Shown: positions 1 through 9,887 of the stretch, in pieces
Layout of the letters: each line of letters opens with the position of its first letter
How positions within the stretch are numbered: the stretch's first letter is position 1
NCBI RefSeq assembly: GCF_000737515.1
Contig: NZ_CP006587.1
Location: 4,645,001 to 4,709,000 of the forward strand
Origin: Hymenobacter sp. APR13
GTDB lineage: Bacteria; Bacteroidota; Bacteroidia; Cytophagales; Hymenobacteraceae
Reading direction: 5' to 3'
Length of the DNA stretch: 64,000 nt
Position numbers and translations under genes: made by a program
Notes under the pieces: model-generated
Told to the model about the DNA's origin: nothing
What the model saw: only the letters and a program-made list of their open reading frames with translations
Databases searched by the model: none

Positions 1-167
1 TTTTGTCTGTAGGCTGCTAGCGGCCTTTTACGGCCGGCAACCTTTGGGCCAGCATACCAGCCATCGGCCGGCTGGAAGCAGGCCGGGCATTGCTGCTCCC
101 AACAAAGAATGTAGCTCAGCTGCTTGTTTTTGCGTAGGCAGCATTCTGTTGTACTTGTTTTCTGCCT

Positions 168-1079
168 ATGCTGCTCGACGTCAAGCTTCCTGTCTACTAC
201 ATCTTCAAGCGCATCCTGCCCGACATTTTGCGGGTGCTGCTTATCTCCGTCATTTTCCAACTGCTGAAATATTTCTTCGGCCGCTATCTGCCCGAAATTC
301 CGCTGCAGCTGGCCACCATTCTGGGCAGCGCTATTTCGCTGCTGCTGGCCTTCAACGTGAGCCAGTCGTACGACCGGTGGTGGGAAGGCCGCAAGATTTG
401 GGGGGCCGTCGTGAACGACTCCCGGACGCTGGTGCTGCAGGTGCGCAGCTTCCTACAGCCCGACGCCTTGCCCCCGCAAGAGGCGGCCGACCATCTGACC
501 ACCGTCGCCTACCGCCAGATTGCCTGGTGCTATAGCCTGGGCGAATCGTTGCGTAGCCAGGATCCGCTGCCTTCACTGGGCCGCTTCCTGTCGGAGCCTG
601 ACCTGGCCTACGCCAAAGCTCAGAACAACCGCCCCTTGGCCCTGCTAGCGCTGCACAGCATGCAGATCAGAGAGCTGTTCCAGCAGCAGGCTATTAACAC
701 GTTCCAGCAGGTGCAGCTCGATTCCACGCTGGTGCGACTATGCGAAACGATGGGCCAGGCCGAGCGCATCAAGAGCACCGTGTTTCCGGCCAACTATCGG
801 CTGCTTGTGCATTTTCTGATTTATCTGTTCTTAGGCACGTTGTCGCTGAGCTTGGTGGAGTCGATGGGCTTTTGGGAAGTACCGGTGCTGCTGCTCATTG
901 CCACCACCTTCTTCCTCATCGAGCGCACAGCCCGCTTCCTGCAGGATCCGTTCAACAACTCCCCGACTGATACGCCCGTCACGGCCATTGCGCGCAACGT
1001 GGAAATCAACCTCAAGCAGTTGCTGCAGGAGCCCAACGTGCCGGCTCCGCTCACTTCCGATACCTTCTATCTGATGTAA
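168..1079 (+). CDS. Bestrophin-like chloride channel family protein
   Basis: A 303-residue integral membrane protein of the bestrophin/UPF0187 family, which forms pentameric anion-selective (in some bacteria cation-selective) channels in the inner membrane. Visible family marks are the N-terminal hydrophobic helices (about residues 20-65), the conserved SYDRWWEGRK segment at residues 67-76, a second hydrophobic pair around 205-250, and the DPFNNSPTDTP segment starting at residue 260, which corresponds to the cytosolic DPFG-like turn of the family. Length matches bacterial members. The ATG at 168 gives a short N-terminus before the first helix, as expected. The gene stands alone ahead of ybaB; the substrate ion cannot be told from sequence. 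Confidence 0.9.
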   Translation: MLLDVKLPVYYIFKRILPDILRVLLISVIFQLLKYFFGRYLPEIPLQLATILGSAISLLLAFNVSQSYDRWWEGRKIWGAVVNDSRTLVLQVRSFLQPDALPPQEAADHLTTVAYRQIAWCYSLGESLRSQDPLPSLGRFLSEPDLAYAKAQNNRPLALLALHSMQIRELFQQQAINTFQQVQLDSTLVRLCETMGQAERIKSTVFPANYRLLVHFLIYLFLGTLSLSLVESMGFWEVPVLLLIATTFFLIERTARFLQDPFNNSPTDTPVTAIARNVEINLKQLLQEPNVPAPLTSDTFYLM

Positions 1080-1219
1080 GGTTTGCAGCCGCTGATAGCC
1101 CGGAAGTTCCGGCCAATGGCGGCGGCGCTGTACCTTGCATTTGGTTTCAGCGGCCCGCTCCGGCCCGCCCAGGCCTCTTCTTTCTCTGTTTCCCCGAAGA
1201 AAATAACCACCCGAGAGCT

Positions 1220-1549
1220 ATGTTTGACATGATGGGCATGATGGGCAAAATGAAAGAGCTGCAGGAGAAAATGCAGCAGGCCCAGCAGGAAATGCAGTTT
1301 GTGACGGCCACTGGCGAAGCCGGCGGCGGCCTGGTCCGCGCTACGGCCAACGGCCAGCGCCGGGTGATTAAGCTCGAAATCGACGACTCGCTGCTCTCCG
1401 ACCGCGAAATGCTGGCCGACCTGGTGGTAGCCGCTGTGAACAAGGCCCTCGATGAAGCCGGCGACAAGGCCAAGGAAGAGCTGAAGCGCAAAACCAGCGG
1501 CCTCATCCCCAATATTCCCGGCCTCGACCTCGGCGGCTTTGGCCTCTGA
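1220..1549 (+). CDS. ybaB: YbaB/EbfC family nucleoid-associated protein
   Basis: A 109-residue protein of the YbaB/EbfC family, small dimeric DNA-binding proteins that coat the nucleoid. It begins with a Met/Lys/Gln-rich helix (residues 1-30, MFDMMGMMGKMKELQEKMQQ) followed by the beta region with GEAGGGLVRATANGQ, typical of the family, and a C-terminal acidic then basic helix. A TAccTTgC element at 1131-1138 could be the -7 promoter element. Its stop codon overlaps the start of the following glycosyltransferase by 11 bases, so the two are probably cotranscribed. Confidence 0.93.
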   Translation: MFDMMGMMGKMKELQEKMQQAQQEMQFVTATGEAGGGLVRATANGQRRVIKLEIDDSLLSDREMLADLVVAAVNKALDEAGDKAKEELKRKTSGLIPNIPGLDLGGFGL

Positions 1550-2687
1550 TACTACATCGGCGCCCTGCGCCGATGTGGCCGTAGTAATCCTGAACTGGAA
1601 CGGGCGCGACTTCCTGCGCCGGTTTCTGCCGTCGGTGCTGGCGCACTCCGAAGGGGCCGCAGTTTTTGTCGCCGACAACGCCTCCACCGACGATTCGGTG
1701 GAGGTCGTGCGGCAGGAGTTTCTAGGAGTTCAGGTTGTGCAGCTTCCCGACAATCTGGGCTTCTGCCAGGGCTACAACGCGGCGCTGGACGAAGTACGCC
1801 GGTTGGGTATGCAGGCGAGCACACTAACCCCGCTTCATCCGACGCCTGAAGTCAGCCCTAGCCAGCCGAACTCGTTGGGCTTCCGATACTACGTGCTGCT
1901 CAATTCCGATGTGGAGGTAACGGCGGGCTGGCTCTCGCCCCAACGGGCGCTGCTGGAAAGCCGGCCGCAGGCCGCGGCGTGCCAGCCGAAAATCCGGCAG
2001 TACAGCCCCGACCCAGCCCAACGTGCGCTTCTGGAGTACGCCGGGGCCGGCGGCGGTTACCTCGACCGGTTCGGCTACCCCTTCTGCCGCGGCCGCCTCT
2101 TCGACACCCTCGAAACCGACCACGGCCAGTACGACGACCCACGCCCGGTGGCCTGGGCTACCGGCGCCTGCATGCTGGTACGGGCCTCGGCCTGGCACGC
2201 GCTAGGCGGGCTGGAGTCCACGTTTTTTGCCCACATGGAGGAAATCGACCTGTGCTGGCGCCTCTGGAATGCCGGCCACGAGGTGTGGTACCACGGCGGC
2301 AGCACGGTGTTTCATGTAGGCGGCGGCACGCTGCACAAGTCTAACCCACGCAAAACCTACCTCAACTTCCGCAACGGCCTGGCCCTGGTCTACAAGAACA
2401 CGCACGCCGACGAGCTGACCACCACGCTGGCCGTGCGGCTACTACTCGACTGGGTGGCGGCCCTGCGCTTCCTGCTACAAGGCGCCCTCCCCGACGCCCG
2501 CGCCATCCTACGTGCCCAGCGCGACTTCTACCGCCGCCGCGCCTATTGGCAGCAGCAGCGGCAGCAGTTTCCGCCGCGCCTCACGCTGGCCGAGCGCCCC
2601 GGCGTGTTTCGGGGAAGCCTTGTGTGGGCTTACTTCGGGCAGGGCAAACGGAAGTTTTCGGAGCTGGATGCAGATCTACTGAATTGA
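1539..2687 (+). CDS. Glycosyltransferase family 2 protein
   Basis: A 382-residue GT-A fold glycosyltransferase. The N-terminal VAVVILNWNGRDFLRRFLPS (from about residue 13) and the ADNASTDDSVE segment are the nucleotide-sugar binding start of GT2 enzymes; LLNSDVEV is the DXD-like metal site region; EEIDLCWRLWNAGHEVWYHG is the rhamnosyltransferase-like acceptor motif. The C-terminal part has a hydrophobic stretch (VRLLLDWVAALRFLLQGAL) that may contact the membrane. Probable role is transfer of a sugar to a surface polysaccharide or lipid carrier; acceptor unknown. The start is a TTG at 1539 inside the end of ybaB, chosen because no later start retains the first strand. Confidence 0.88.
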   Translation: MASDTTSAPCADVAVVILNWNGRDFLRRFLPSVLAHSEGAAVFVADNASTDDSVEVVRQEFLGVQVVQLPDNLGFCQGYNAALDEVRRLGMQASTLTPLHPTPEVSPSQPNSLGFRYYVLLNSDVEVTAGWLSPQRALLESRPQAAACQPKIRQYSPDPAQRALLEYAGAGGGYLDRFGYPFCRGRLFDTLETDHGQYDDPRPVAWATGACMLVRASAWHALGGLESTFFAHMEEIDLCWRLWNAGHEVWYHGGSTVFHVGGGTLHKSNPRKTYLNFRNGLALVYKNTHADELTTTLAVRLLLDWVAALRFLLQGALPDARAILRAQRDFYRRRAYWQQQRQQFPPRLTLAERPGVFRGSLVWAYFGQGKRKFSELDADLLN

Positions 2688-2779
2688 GCAGCAGGCATAC
2701 AGCATAGGCTGCTTGCGAGAACTATCGGCCAAGAAATCTGTAAAATTCCCTTATTCAATCTGCAGAATCTGCGAATAAG

Positions 2780-2809
2780 AAAGCCTGCCCTTTTGCAGGA
2801 GCAGGCTTT
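2780..2809. terminator. Bidirectional hairpin terminator
   Basis: The arms AAAGCCTGC (2780-2788) and GCAGGCTTT (2801-2809) are perfectly complementary around a 12-base loop, with A/T runs outside. It sits between the convergent glycosyltransferase and PspC genes and can serve both. Confidence 0.75.
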
Positions 2810-2837
2810 GAAATCAACTGTACGGCAGTAATTAAAC

Positions 2838-3056
2838 CTACAAATCCCAGACGGTGCTGCGCTGCCGGCGCATGGCGCGGCGCACGTTCATCCAGAAGGC
2901 CAGCGCGAAGTACAGCACGATGGGCGAGCCGAAGGTGAAGAACGACGCGTAGACAAAGGACAGCCGGACGCTTCCCGTGGAAAAACCCAACCGGTTGCCC
3001 AGGGCGTTGCAGACACCGAAGCTCTGCTTTTCGATGTAGTCGGTGAGTCGTTTCAT
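2838..3056 (-). CDS. PspC domain-containing small membrane protein
   Basis: A 72-residue protein beginning MKRLTDYIEKQSFGVCNALG. The cytosolic start is followed by a segment reading ITTGSVRLSFVYA-like (here FSTGSVRLSFVYASFFTFGS) and a single strong membrane helix, then a basic tail, as in short stand-alone PspC proteins of Bacteroidota linked to envelope stress. The ATG at 3056 was chosen because upstream in-frame sequence is not conserved-looking and a promoter lies just upstream. Ends in TAG. Convergent with the glycosyltransferase gene. Confidence 0.8.
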   Translation of the reverse strand: MKRLTDYIEKQSFGVCNALGNRLGFSTGSVRLSFVYASFFTFGSPIVLYFALAFWMNVRRAMRRQRSTVWDL

Positions 3057-3094
3057 GACGGATGGTGGTAAGTGATGCACACTGCTAACCCTGT

Positions 3095-3125
3095 ACAAGG
3101 TAGCACGATACGATAGCACAAGCAA
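3095..3125 (-). promoter_or_regulatory. Bacteroidota-type promoter for the PspC-domain gene
   Basis: On the minus strand TTG (3125-3123) is followed after 20 bases by TAccTTGT (3102-3095), matching the -33/-7 layout. The start codon lies about 40 bases downstream. Confidence 0.5.
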
Positions 3126-3213
3126 GCCGAAGCAGGGTATTTTCCTTCGAAGATACGTCTCCCTTCCGCGGTTTTGCGTTTGTTGTTGGAAATTCCGCCC
3201 CGAACCTGCCTGT

Positions 3214-5022
3214 ATGAGAAGCCCGTTGCCCCGTAATCTTTCTATTCTGCTGCTGGCGGTGGCCGGCACGCTCCCTGCTTGTACGCTGCCCCGGATGCTG
3301 AAGGTTGCGCAAAGCGGCCAGCAAGTGAGCGTGCAGCCGGCGGTGCTGGAAAGCAACGGCGAAAACGTGCTGTTTGAAGTAACGGCCCGCGTGCCGGCCA
3401 GCCACCTGAAAAAAGGCGCCGCCTACGGCCTCAACCTGCGCTACGTCTACGACAACGGCCTGCGCGAAGACACGCTGGGCCGCCTCAGCTTTCAGTCGGG
3501 CGAGTATGTCTACGATGAGGAAAAGAAAGATCAGCTGGTCATCAAAAAGCAGCTTTCCTTTCCATACGCGCCCAACAAAAACCCCGGCCAGCTGCTGGCC
3601 CTGGCCGAAGTGCGGGAGCTGAAGCCCAACGGCAAGCGCCTGAAGGGCAAGGAAACCCGGCTGGCGCGGGGCGTGGCCAGCACCGGCCGCCTGGTAGTGC
3701 GCCAGGATACGGCCATTGCCCTGCTACCCGAACTGGCCGACAACAACATGAGCGGCACCCGGGTGCTGCCGTTCTTCTTTGACGCCGGCCGCTCGGAAAT
3801 CCGCAACTTCCTGGGTACTAACGTGGCGGCGCTGGAAGACTTCATCGAGGCCAACCAGCGCACTGAGAAGGTGATGATTGTGGCCGGTCACTCGCCCGAC
3901 TCGCTCGATGCCCACGACCTGCGCCTGGCCGACAAGCGTGTGCAGGCCCTGCAGCGCTACTACAAAAACCGCGTCGACACCGACTCCTACCTCAACCGGG
4001 TGCGCGACATCGACTTCGAAACCGAGGCCTACCACCGCCGCTGGGACTTGTTCCTGAACAAGGTGCAGGAGTCGGCGCTGAAACCGGCGCAGGTGGATTC
4101 GGTACTGCTGCTCATCAACGATACGCCCGGCACCTACGCCCAGAAGGAGAAAAGCCTGCACAGCCTGTCGTTCTTCGACTACCTGGAGCAGTACATCTAT
4201 CCGGTGATGCGCTTCGGCACGGTGGCCGTGCAGTACACCGCGCCCAAGCGCTACGACTCGGAAATCTACCTGCTGTCCAAGAAGATTGTCGACAAGCAGC
4301 TGGAAGTGGATGCCCTCACGCCGGAGGAGCTGCGTTATTCGGCCACGCTCACGCCGCTGCTGGCCGAAAAGCAGCGCATCTACGAAACCTCGGCAGCTAC
4401 CACGGGCCGCTGGGAAGCCTACCACAACCTGGCCGTGGTGCTGCTGCAGCGCTCTGAAAAGGAAGTCAGCGACAAGGTGCGCAAGGCCTACTTGCGCCGC
4501 GCGGCCGTCAATTTCACGCTGGCGGCGCACCGCAACCCCACGGCCACCATGTTCTACCGCGTGGCCACCGCCTACCACCGCGCCGGCGACAAGCTGGAGG
4601 CCCTGCAGAACTACGACTACGCTATCAAGCTCGGCGGCGCCCGCCCGGTGCTCGACAAAGTATTTGCCGACAAAGCCGCGCTGGAAATCGAAATCGGGCA
4701 GCTAGATGATGCGCTGGGCAGCCTCAGCTACAGCGCCAAAAGCTACCAAAACACCATGAACCGCGCCCTGATCTACCTGCTCAAGGGCAACTACGACGGG
4801 GCCGCCGGCATCTACCAGGAGGCCCTCACGCTGCAGCCCAACGACCCGCTGGCCTACTACTGCCTGGCCGTAGTGGCCGCCCGCCAGAAGGACGAGGCCA
4901 AGCTGGGTGAGAACCTGCGCCGCGCCGTGCAGCTGGACCGCAAATACGCCAACCGCGCCGTCGAGGACCTGGAGTTCATGGACTACGCCAGCGGCAAGGT
5001 GTTTCTGGAGACGCTGCGGTAG
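3214..5022 (+). CDS. TPR and OmpA-like domain lipoprotein
   Basis: A 602-residue envelope protein. Residues 1-23 form a lipoprotein-like signal (LLLAVAGTLPAC, Cys at 23). The middle part (about residues 185-245) reads VLPFFFDAGRSEIRN, then MIVAGHSPDSLDAHDLRLADKR, resembling the peptidoglycan-binding OmpA/MotB fold. The C-terminal half (about 395-590) holds several tetratricopeptide-like helical pairs, e.g. AVNFTLAAHRNPTATMFYRV and ALIYLLKGNYDGAAGIYQEA. Such proteins are common as outer membrane lipoproteins of unknown partner in Cytophagales. Single gene, no operon partner seen. Family assignment is by eye; exact function unknown. Confidence 0.75.
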   Translation: MRSPLPRNLSILLLAVAGTLPACTLPRMLKVAQSGQQVSVQPAVLESNGENVLFEVTARVPASHLKKGAAYGLNLRYVYDNGLREDTLGRLSFQSGEYVYDEEKKDQLVIKKQLSFPYAPNKNPGQLLALAEVRELKPNGKRLKGKETRLARGVASTGRLVVRQDTAIALLPELADNNMSGTRVLPFFFDAGRSEIRNFLGTNVAALEDFIEANQRTEKVMIVAGHSPDSLDAHDLRLADKRVQALQRYYKNRVDTDSYLNRVRDIDFETEAYHRRWDLFLNKVQESALKPAQVDSVLLLINDTPGTYAQKEKSLHSLSFFDYLEQYIYPVMRFGTVAVQYTAPKRYDSEIYLLSKKIVDKQLEVDALTPEELRYSATLTPLLAEKQRIYETSAATTGRWEAYHNLAVVLLQRSEKEVSDKVRKAYLRRAAVNFTLAAHRNPTATMFYRVATAYHRAGDKLEALQNYDYAIKLGGARPVLDKVFADKAALEIEIGQLDDALGSLSYSAKSYQNTMNRALIYLLKGNYDGAAGIYQEALTLQPNDPLAYYCLAVVAARQKDEAKLGENLRRAVQLDRKYANRAVEDLEFMDYASGKVFLETLR

Positions 5023-5049
5023 AATGGCGTTTGCAGTGCTGTGAAGTGC

Positions 5050-5655
5050 TTATTCATCGACCCACTTTACTGAGTAGATTATCTTTCGAAATAGCTCACG
5101 CTTCTTTTGATTGTCTTTTGTCAATCCTCGTTGTGCCATACATACTATCGATACAAGGTTTCCTTTCCTGTGATAGCATCCATAAGTACACACTTGACTA
5201 AGATTCTGAGAAAAAACTCTATTATCATAGTCGATAAACACAAGTTCCCTATTTGCGAAAACGGAATCCTGAAAGGAAAGCATCTTCACTTGGTTCTTTC
5301 CTTCTACCTCCATGTTTTCTACAAAGTGCTTCTGATAGCTCTGTAAGTCGGGGTCACCTTCTATCTTCTTAATGATTACCATCACTGCATCACCGAGTAG
5401 GCTATCCTGCCGTTGAGCAGGATTTGTAAAAACGTGTGGCTCCGCCGTATCCTCGGAAGCAGGGTCACAATCCCTCTTCCGCCATGAAAAAGGAACATCG
5501 ATAGTGACAGGACCAAGAGTGTAAGGATATAAATTCTCTTCTCGTGTAATGACACGCTGGTTCTCCTGGGCACCCTGATTCTCCTGGGTACAATTGCTGC
5601 ATAAGAGACCCAGAACAAAGATCACAGGATAAGCTTTTTTAGGGGATGAGTTCAT
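5050..5655 (-). CDS. Hypothetical lipoprotein, AT-rich
   Basis: A 201-residue predicted lipoprotein: basic start MNSSPKK, hydrophobic stretch VIFVLGLLCSNC with the lipid-modified Cys, then a soluble domain. It carries a tandem duplication QENQGAQENQ directly after the lipobox. The ATG at 5655 is preferred over one 27 bases upstream because it gives a standard signal peptide. The gene is visibly richer in A+T than its neighbours and has no close functional signature, which suggests acquisition by transfer. The open frame continues far upstream antisense to the PDH gene, but that part is a high-GC artefact. Confidence 0.7.
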   Translation of the reverse strand: MNSSPKKAYPVIFVLGLLCSNCTQENQGAQENQRVITREENLYPYTLGPVTIDVPFSWRKRDCDPASEDTAEPHVFTNPAQRQDSLLGDAVMVIIKKIEGDPDLQSYQKHFVENMEVEGKNQVKMLSFQDSVFANRELVFIDYDNRVFSQNLSQVCTYGCYHRKGNLVSIVCMAQRGLTKDNQKKRELFRKIIYSVKWVDE

Positions 5656-5784
5656 TGGGCAATGATAGCTCCTTCTATGCATACACAATTCCGTAAAACG
5701 GCGATTTAAACAGTCTTTTTCCAAGAGGCATATAAGTCTAGCCAGACAAATAACATCTTCATTTAGGTCGACAGGTAATGTCGG

Positions 5785-5817
5785 TTTGCCCGTCCCGGCT
5801 ACTCGTCGTAGCTTTAC
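5785..5817 (+). promoter_or_regulatory. Promoter of the PDH E1-beta gene
   Basis: TTTG (5785-5788), 20 bases, then TAgcTTTA (5809-5816): a good match to the Bacteroidota -33/-7 consensus. Predicted transcription start near 5822, leaving a leader of about 45 bases that includes the small hairpin GCCGGC-TGAG-GCCGGC. Confidence 0.6.
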
Positions 5818-5868
5818 GCGCCGGCTGAGGCCGGCATTTTCATTCTGACTTTCGAACTGCCACAGACT

Positions 5869-6852
<984 letters not shown>

Positions 6853-6870
6853 GGAAGCTCCGGCTTCCAC

Positions 6871-6910
6871 GAAAAAGCCCCGCAACCAAGTTGGTTGCGG
6901 GGCTTTTTCG
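6871..6910. terminator. Strong bidirectional terminator after pdhB
   Basis: GAAAAAGCCCCGCAACC followed by a 6-base centre and GGTTGCGGGGCTTTTTC: a long perfect GC-rich stem flanked by A and T runs, serving pdhB and the convergent membrane-protein gene. Confidence 0.9.
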
Positions 6911-6923
6911 TGGCCGGTAGGTT

Positions 6924-8348
6924 TCACCACAGCGTCCGTGGCCCCAGTTCCAGGGTGGCTTGCGCCGTGGCTGAGGCCCAGAAACAGAGCGCCACAAACG
7001 CCACAAACGACACGCCTACGGCCACCAGCTGCCGGCGTGGCAGCCGGGCCGGGTGCCACGCCCGAGGCCAGCCGAAACACAGCACGGCGTATAGCAATAG
7101 GTGCAGCGGCAGCAGAAAGCGGCATTCCATACTCATAGGCAGCATAGGCACGCACGGTACCAGCAGCACGGCCAGCACCAGCCCCTGCGGCAGCGTGAGG
7201 TGGCGCAGGCGGGCGCGCAGCAGCACCAGCGCGGCCCCAAACCATACCGTATAGTTCAGCCACGCGAGGCCCCAGGTGGGCACGTACACCTGCTTGATGT
7301 ATGGCGTCGGGTACTGAATATCTAGGCCGTTGAATAGGCGCCACGCGTACATGCGGGCAAAAACTGCGGGGTGGCGCAGCACCAGCTGCAGGTAGCTGCC
7401 GTAGGAATCGAACCAGCCGATGCGCTCCTGCCGCACGAGGGCTTCGCCGGCATAGTCCCGGAAGATCATCACCCGGTCGGGGTAGTCGGTACCGATGCGA
7501 GTTTCATATTTCTGGTGCAGCAGGCCCCACTTCAGCTTTTCGCGATAGAGGTTGTCGGTTTCCAGGTTTTCGTCCTGGGCCAGCACCAGCGGCGTGTTCT
7601 GGTGGAAGTGGCGCTGGTTGATGAGCAGCTGCGGCCCCAGCACCAGCGCTGCCCCGGCCACCAGTGCCAACCCACGCGCCAGCCGCCCCCACTTCCGCGC
7701 CGGGCCCGGCAGCACCAGCGCCAGCGCTACGAAAAATGGCACCGCAATCAGATAGGACGGCCGGATATTACAGGCGGCCGCCAGACACGCCCCGGCCAGT
7801 ACCGTCCACCACAGGCCACGCCGGTGGAGCAGCAGCAAGCCCAGCAGCAGTGCCCCCAAGCTTGGAAAGTCGGTGAGCGGGAAGTTGAAATAGTCGCGCC
7901 AGAGCGCAAAACCCAGTGCCGCAAATGCAGCCCGGCGCGGCCAGCTTAGCGGCCCGGTTTGCGCAACCGTTTGCCAGAGGCGCGGCCCCAGCCAGCCAAA
8001 GCCCACCGCCGCCAGCACCGCCCCAAACAGGCGCGCAAACAGGATGGCCGGCAGCCCGCTGTAGAACTGCACGATACGCATGGGTAGCAGCAGCAGCGGC
8101 AGTAGATAGCCCCGGAAACTGTCGTGGAAGTTGAGCAACGACAGGTGACCGTCTTTGTGGAAGAAGATGGAGATGAACCAGTAGTTCAGCGCATCATTGT
8201 AGAGCATGGCGTAGCCCGACAGCGGCAGGTACACCAGGTATACCACCAGAATCAGCAGGGTAAGGCGCCAGTAGGGTATCCGGGCAGGGCTACCAGGCAA
8301 CAGGGAGGCTGGTTTCAACGGGAGAATTCTATAAAATACGCAACTCAA
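6924..8348 (-). CDS. Multi-spanning membrane protein, GT-C/PMT-like
   Basis: A 474-residue protein with about ten hydrophobic helices. Between the first two helices is a loop with YNDALNYWFISIFFHKDGH and LLNFHDSFRGYLLP, resembling the acidic first lumenal loop of GT-C glycosyltransferases that use lipid-linked sugars (ArnT/PMT group). A second periplasmic segment (about 255-330) follows the middle helices. It is paralogous along its length to the gene immediately upstream. The start is a TTG at 8348, overlapping the upstream stop by two bases, so the pair is translationally coupled. Specific donor and acceptor are unknown. Confidence 0.7.
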   Translation of the reverse strand: MSCVFYRILPLKPASLLPGSPARIPYWRLTLLILVVYLVYLPLSGYAMLYNDALNYWFISIFFHKDGHLSLLNFHDSFRGYLLPLLLLPMRIVQFYSGLPAILFARLFGAVLAAVGFGWLGPRLWQTVAQTGPLSWPRRAAFAALGFALWRDYFNFPLTDFPSLGALLLGLLLLHRRGLWWTVLAGACLAAACNIRPSYLIAVPFFVALALVLPGPARKWGRLARGLALVAGAALVLGPQLLINQRHFHQNTPLVLAQDENLETDNLYREKLKWGLLHQKYETRIGTDYPDRVMIFRDYAGEALVRQERIGWFDSYGSYLQLVLRHPAVFARMYAWRLFNGLDIQYPTPYIKQVYVPTWGLAWLNYTVWFGAALVLLRARLRHLTLPQGLVLAVLLVPCVPMLPMSMECRFLLPLHLLLYAVLCFGWPRAWHPARLPRRQLVAVGVSFVAFVALCFWASATAQATLELGPRTLW

Positions 8349-9829
8349 TCATCTACTAGCGACTTGCCATGGTCGGGCTGCAGATTGCGGAAAGTAGCGG
8401 CCGAAACCCAGAAGCAGCCGCCCAACCAAAGGCCGGCGGCCAGCACCAGGACCAGCGCCCGGCCCGGCTGGCCGCGCAGCTGCTGCCAGCGCCCTGGTGA
8501 AAACCCCAGCGCCGCCACCGCCAGCAGCAGCAAGTGCAGCGGCAGCAGAAAGCGGCACTCGATGGCCGTCGGGATGCCGGCGGCGCAGGGCAGCAGCAGC
8601 GCCAGCAGCAGCAGGGCCCGGGGCCACGTCAGCCAACGGGCCGGCCGCCACAGTAGCGTGAGGAGTCCGGCTCCCAGCGCGGTGTAGTTGAGCAGCTGCA
8701 CCCACGGCCGCTCCGGCCCATACGCGCGGATCAGGTACGGAGCCGGCTGCTGCACATCGAGGCCGTTGAAAAGGTGCCGCAGGTAGCGCACCGTATAGTC
8801 GAGCGGGTGTTGGAGTGCGATGCGCAGGAACTGGCCGTAGGAACTGTACTCGCGGATGCCTTCGGCCCGCAGCACCGCCAGCCCGGCCGGATCGGCATAA
8901 ATCAGGCGCTGCCGCAGGTCGGTGTCGTAGCGCAGCACGCGGGTGCCCCAGGTAAGCTGTTTGAGGTAGAGCGGGGCCGTATCGGTGGGGTTTACGCGGG
9001 CCAGCACCAACGGCGTGCTCTGCCCAAAATGCCGCTGGTTGATGCGCCACTGCGGCAACAGCACCAGTCCCACGCCGAGCAGCAGCAACGCCCAACGCCC
9101 CACTCCGTTCTGCCGGCCGGGCTGCATGCTCCACCAAGTCGCCAGCCCCAGCGCTGCCGGCACTGCCGCCAGGTAGGCCGGCCGGCTGTTGCAGGCCGCC
9201 GCCAGACTCAAACCAGCTAGCAGCCACCAGCCTAACCCAGCCCGGCTAAGAGCCCAGAGCGCCAGCAGCAGCAACGACAGCGCCGGCATATCGGCCATCG
9301 TAAAGCTGAAATGGTCGCGCCAGAAGGCGAAGCCCAACAGCAGCAGCAGTAGCCAGCGCCCCCCGGCCACGCGCCCCAGCCCCATGCTGCGCCACAGCGC
9401 CGGCAGCAGCCACGCATACAGCAGCGCGGCCCAACCCAGGCCGGTGGTTTTAGCCGCCACCGGCATCGAGCAGTGGGTGATAAAGCGCACGATGAGCGCC
9501 GGAAACTGCAGCAAGGCCGCGCAGTAGCCGTGGGTGGGGTCGTGGAAGTTGAGCAGCGAAAATCCCGTAGTCGGACTCTTCAGGTCGACGGCTGTTTCCC
9601 AGTAGTAGCCGGCATCGTAGGGCATTCGCTCACCCGTGAGGCCACCGCCCAGCAGGAAATAGCTGCCGTAGAGCGCCAGCACTATCAGTACCCGCACCAG
9701 CAGCGGCCATTCGCGGCGCAGCAGCGCCGGCGTGGGCACATGCGTCGGCGGAGGCGGAGAACCGGAAAACGAGGCAGGCGAAACAGGCATAGAACCGGGC
9801 GGGAGAAGCCGCGTAGAAGCCAGCGGCAA
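8345..9829 (-). CDS. Multi-spanning membrane protein, GT-C/PMT-like (paralogue)
   Basis: A 494-residue paralogue of the downstream gene: both have the matching first-loop phrase LLNFHDPTHGY / LLNFHDSFRGY, the AFWRDHFSF / ALWRDYFNF segment, an AAACNSRPAY / AAACNIRPSY helix end, INQRHFGQSTPLVLA / INQRHFHQNTPLVLA, and a C-terminal ECRFLLPLHLLL helix. This conservation in loops argues for a common catalytic or binding role rather than mere membrane character. The first 35 residues are Pro/Ser-rich and the true start may be the Met at residue 14. First gene of a two-gene unit. Confidence 0.7.
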   Translation of the reverse strand: MPLASTRLLPPGSMPVSPASFSGSPPPPTHVPTPALLRREWPLLVRVLIVLALYGSYFLLGGGLTGERMPYDAGYYWETAVDLKSPTTGFSLLNFHDPTHGYCAALLQFPALIVRFITHCSMPVAAKTTGLGWAALLYAWLLPALWRSMGLGRVAGGRWLLLLLLGFAFWRDHFSFTMADMPALSLLLLALWALSRAGLGWWLLAGLSLAAACNSRPAYLAAVPAALGLATWWSMQPGRQNGVGRWALLLLGVGLVLLPQWRINQRHFGQSTPLVLARVNPTDTAPLYLKQLTWGTRVLRYDTDLRQRLIYADPAGLAVLRAEGIREYSSYGQFLRIALQHPLDYTVRYLRHLFNGLDVQQPAPYLIRAYGPERPWVQLLNYTALGAGLLTLLWRPARWLTWPRALLLLALLLPCAAGIPTAIECRFLLPLHLLLLAVAALGFSPGRWQQLRGQPGRALVLVLAAGLWLGGCFWVSAATFRNLQPDHGKSLVDD

Positions 9830-9887
9830 GGATTTGCGTACCTTTTGCCCAAAGCTACGTCCTAACCGCCCACTCCGCTGCTATTCC

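Noticed and set aside
44..535. A 163-codon frame at the window start
   Set aside because: Overlaps the bestrophin gene in another frame and has no features.
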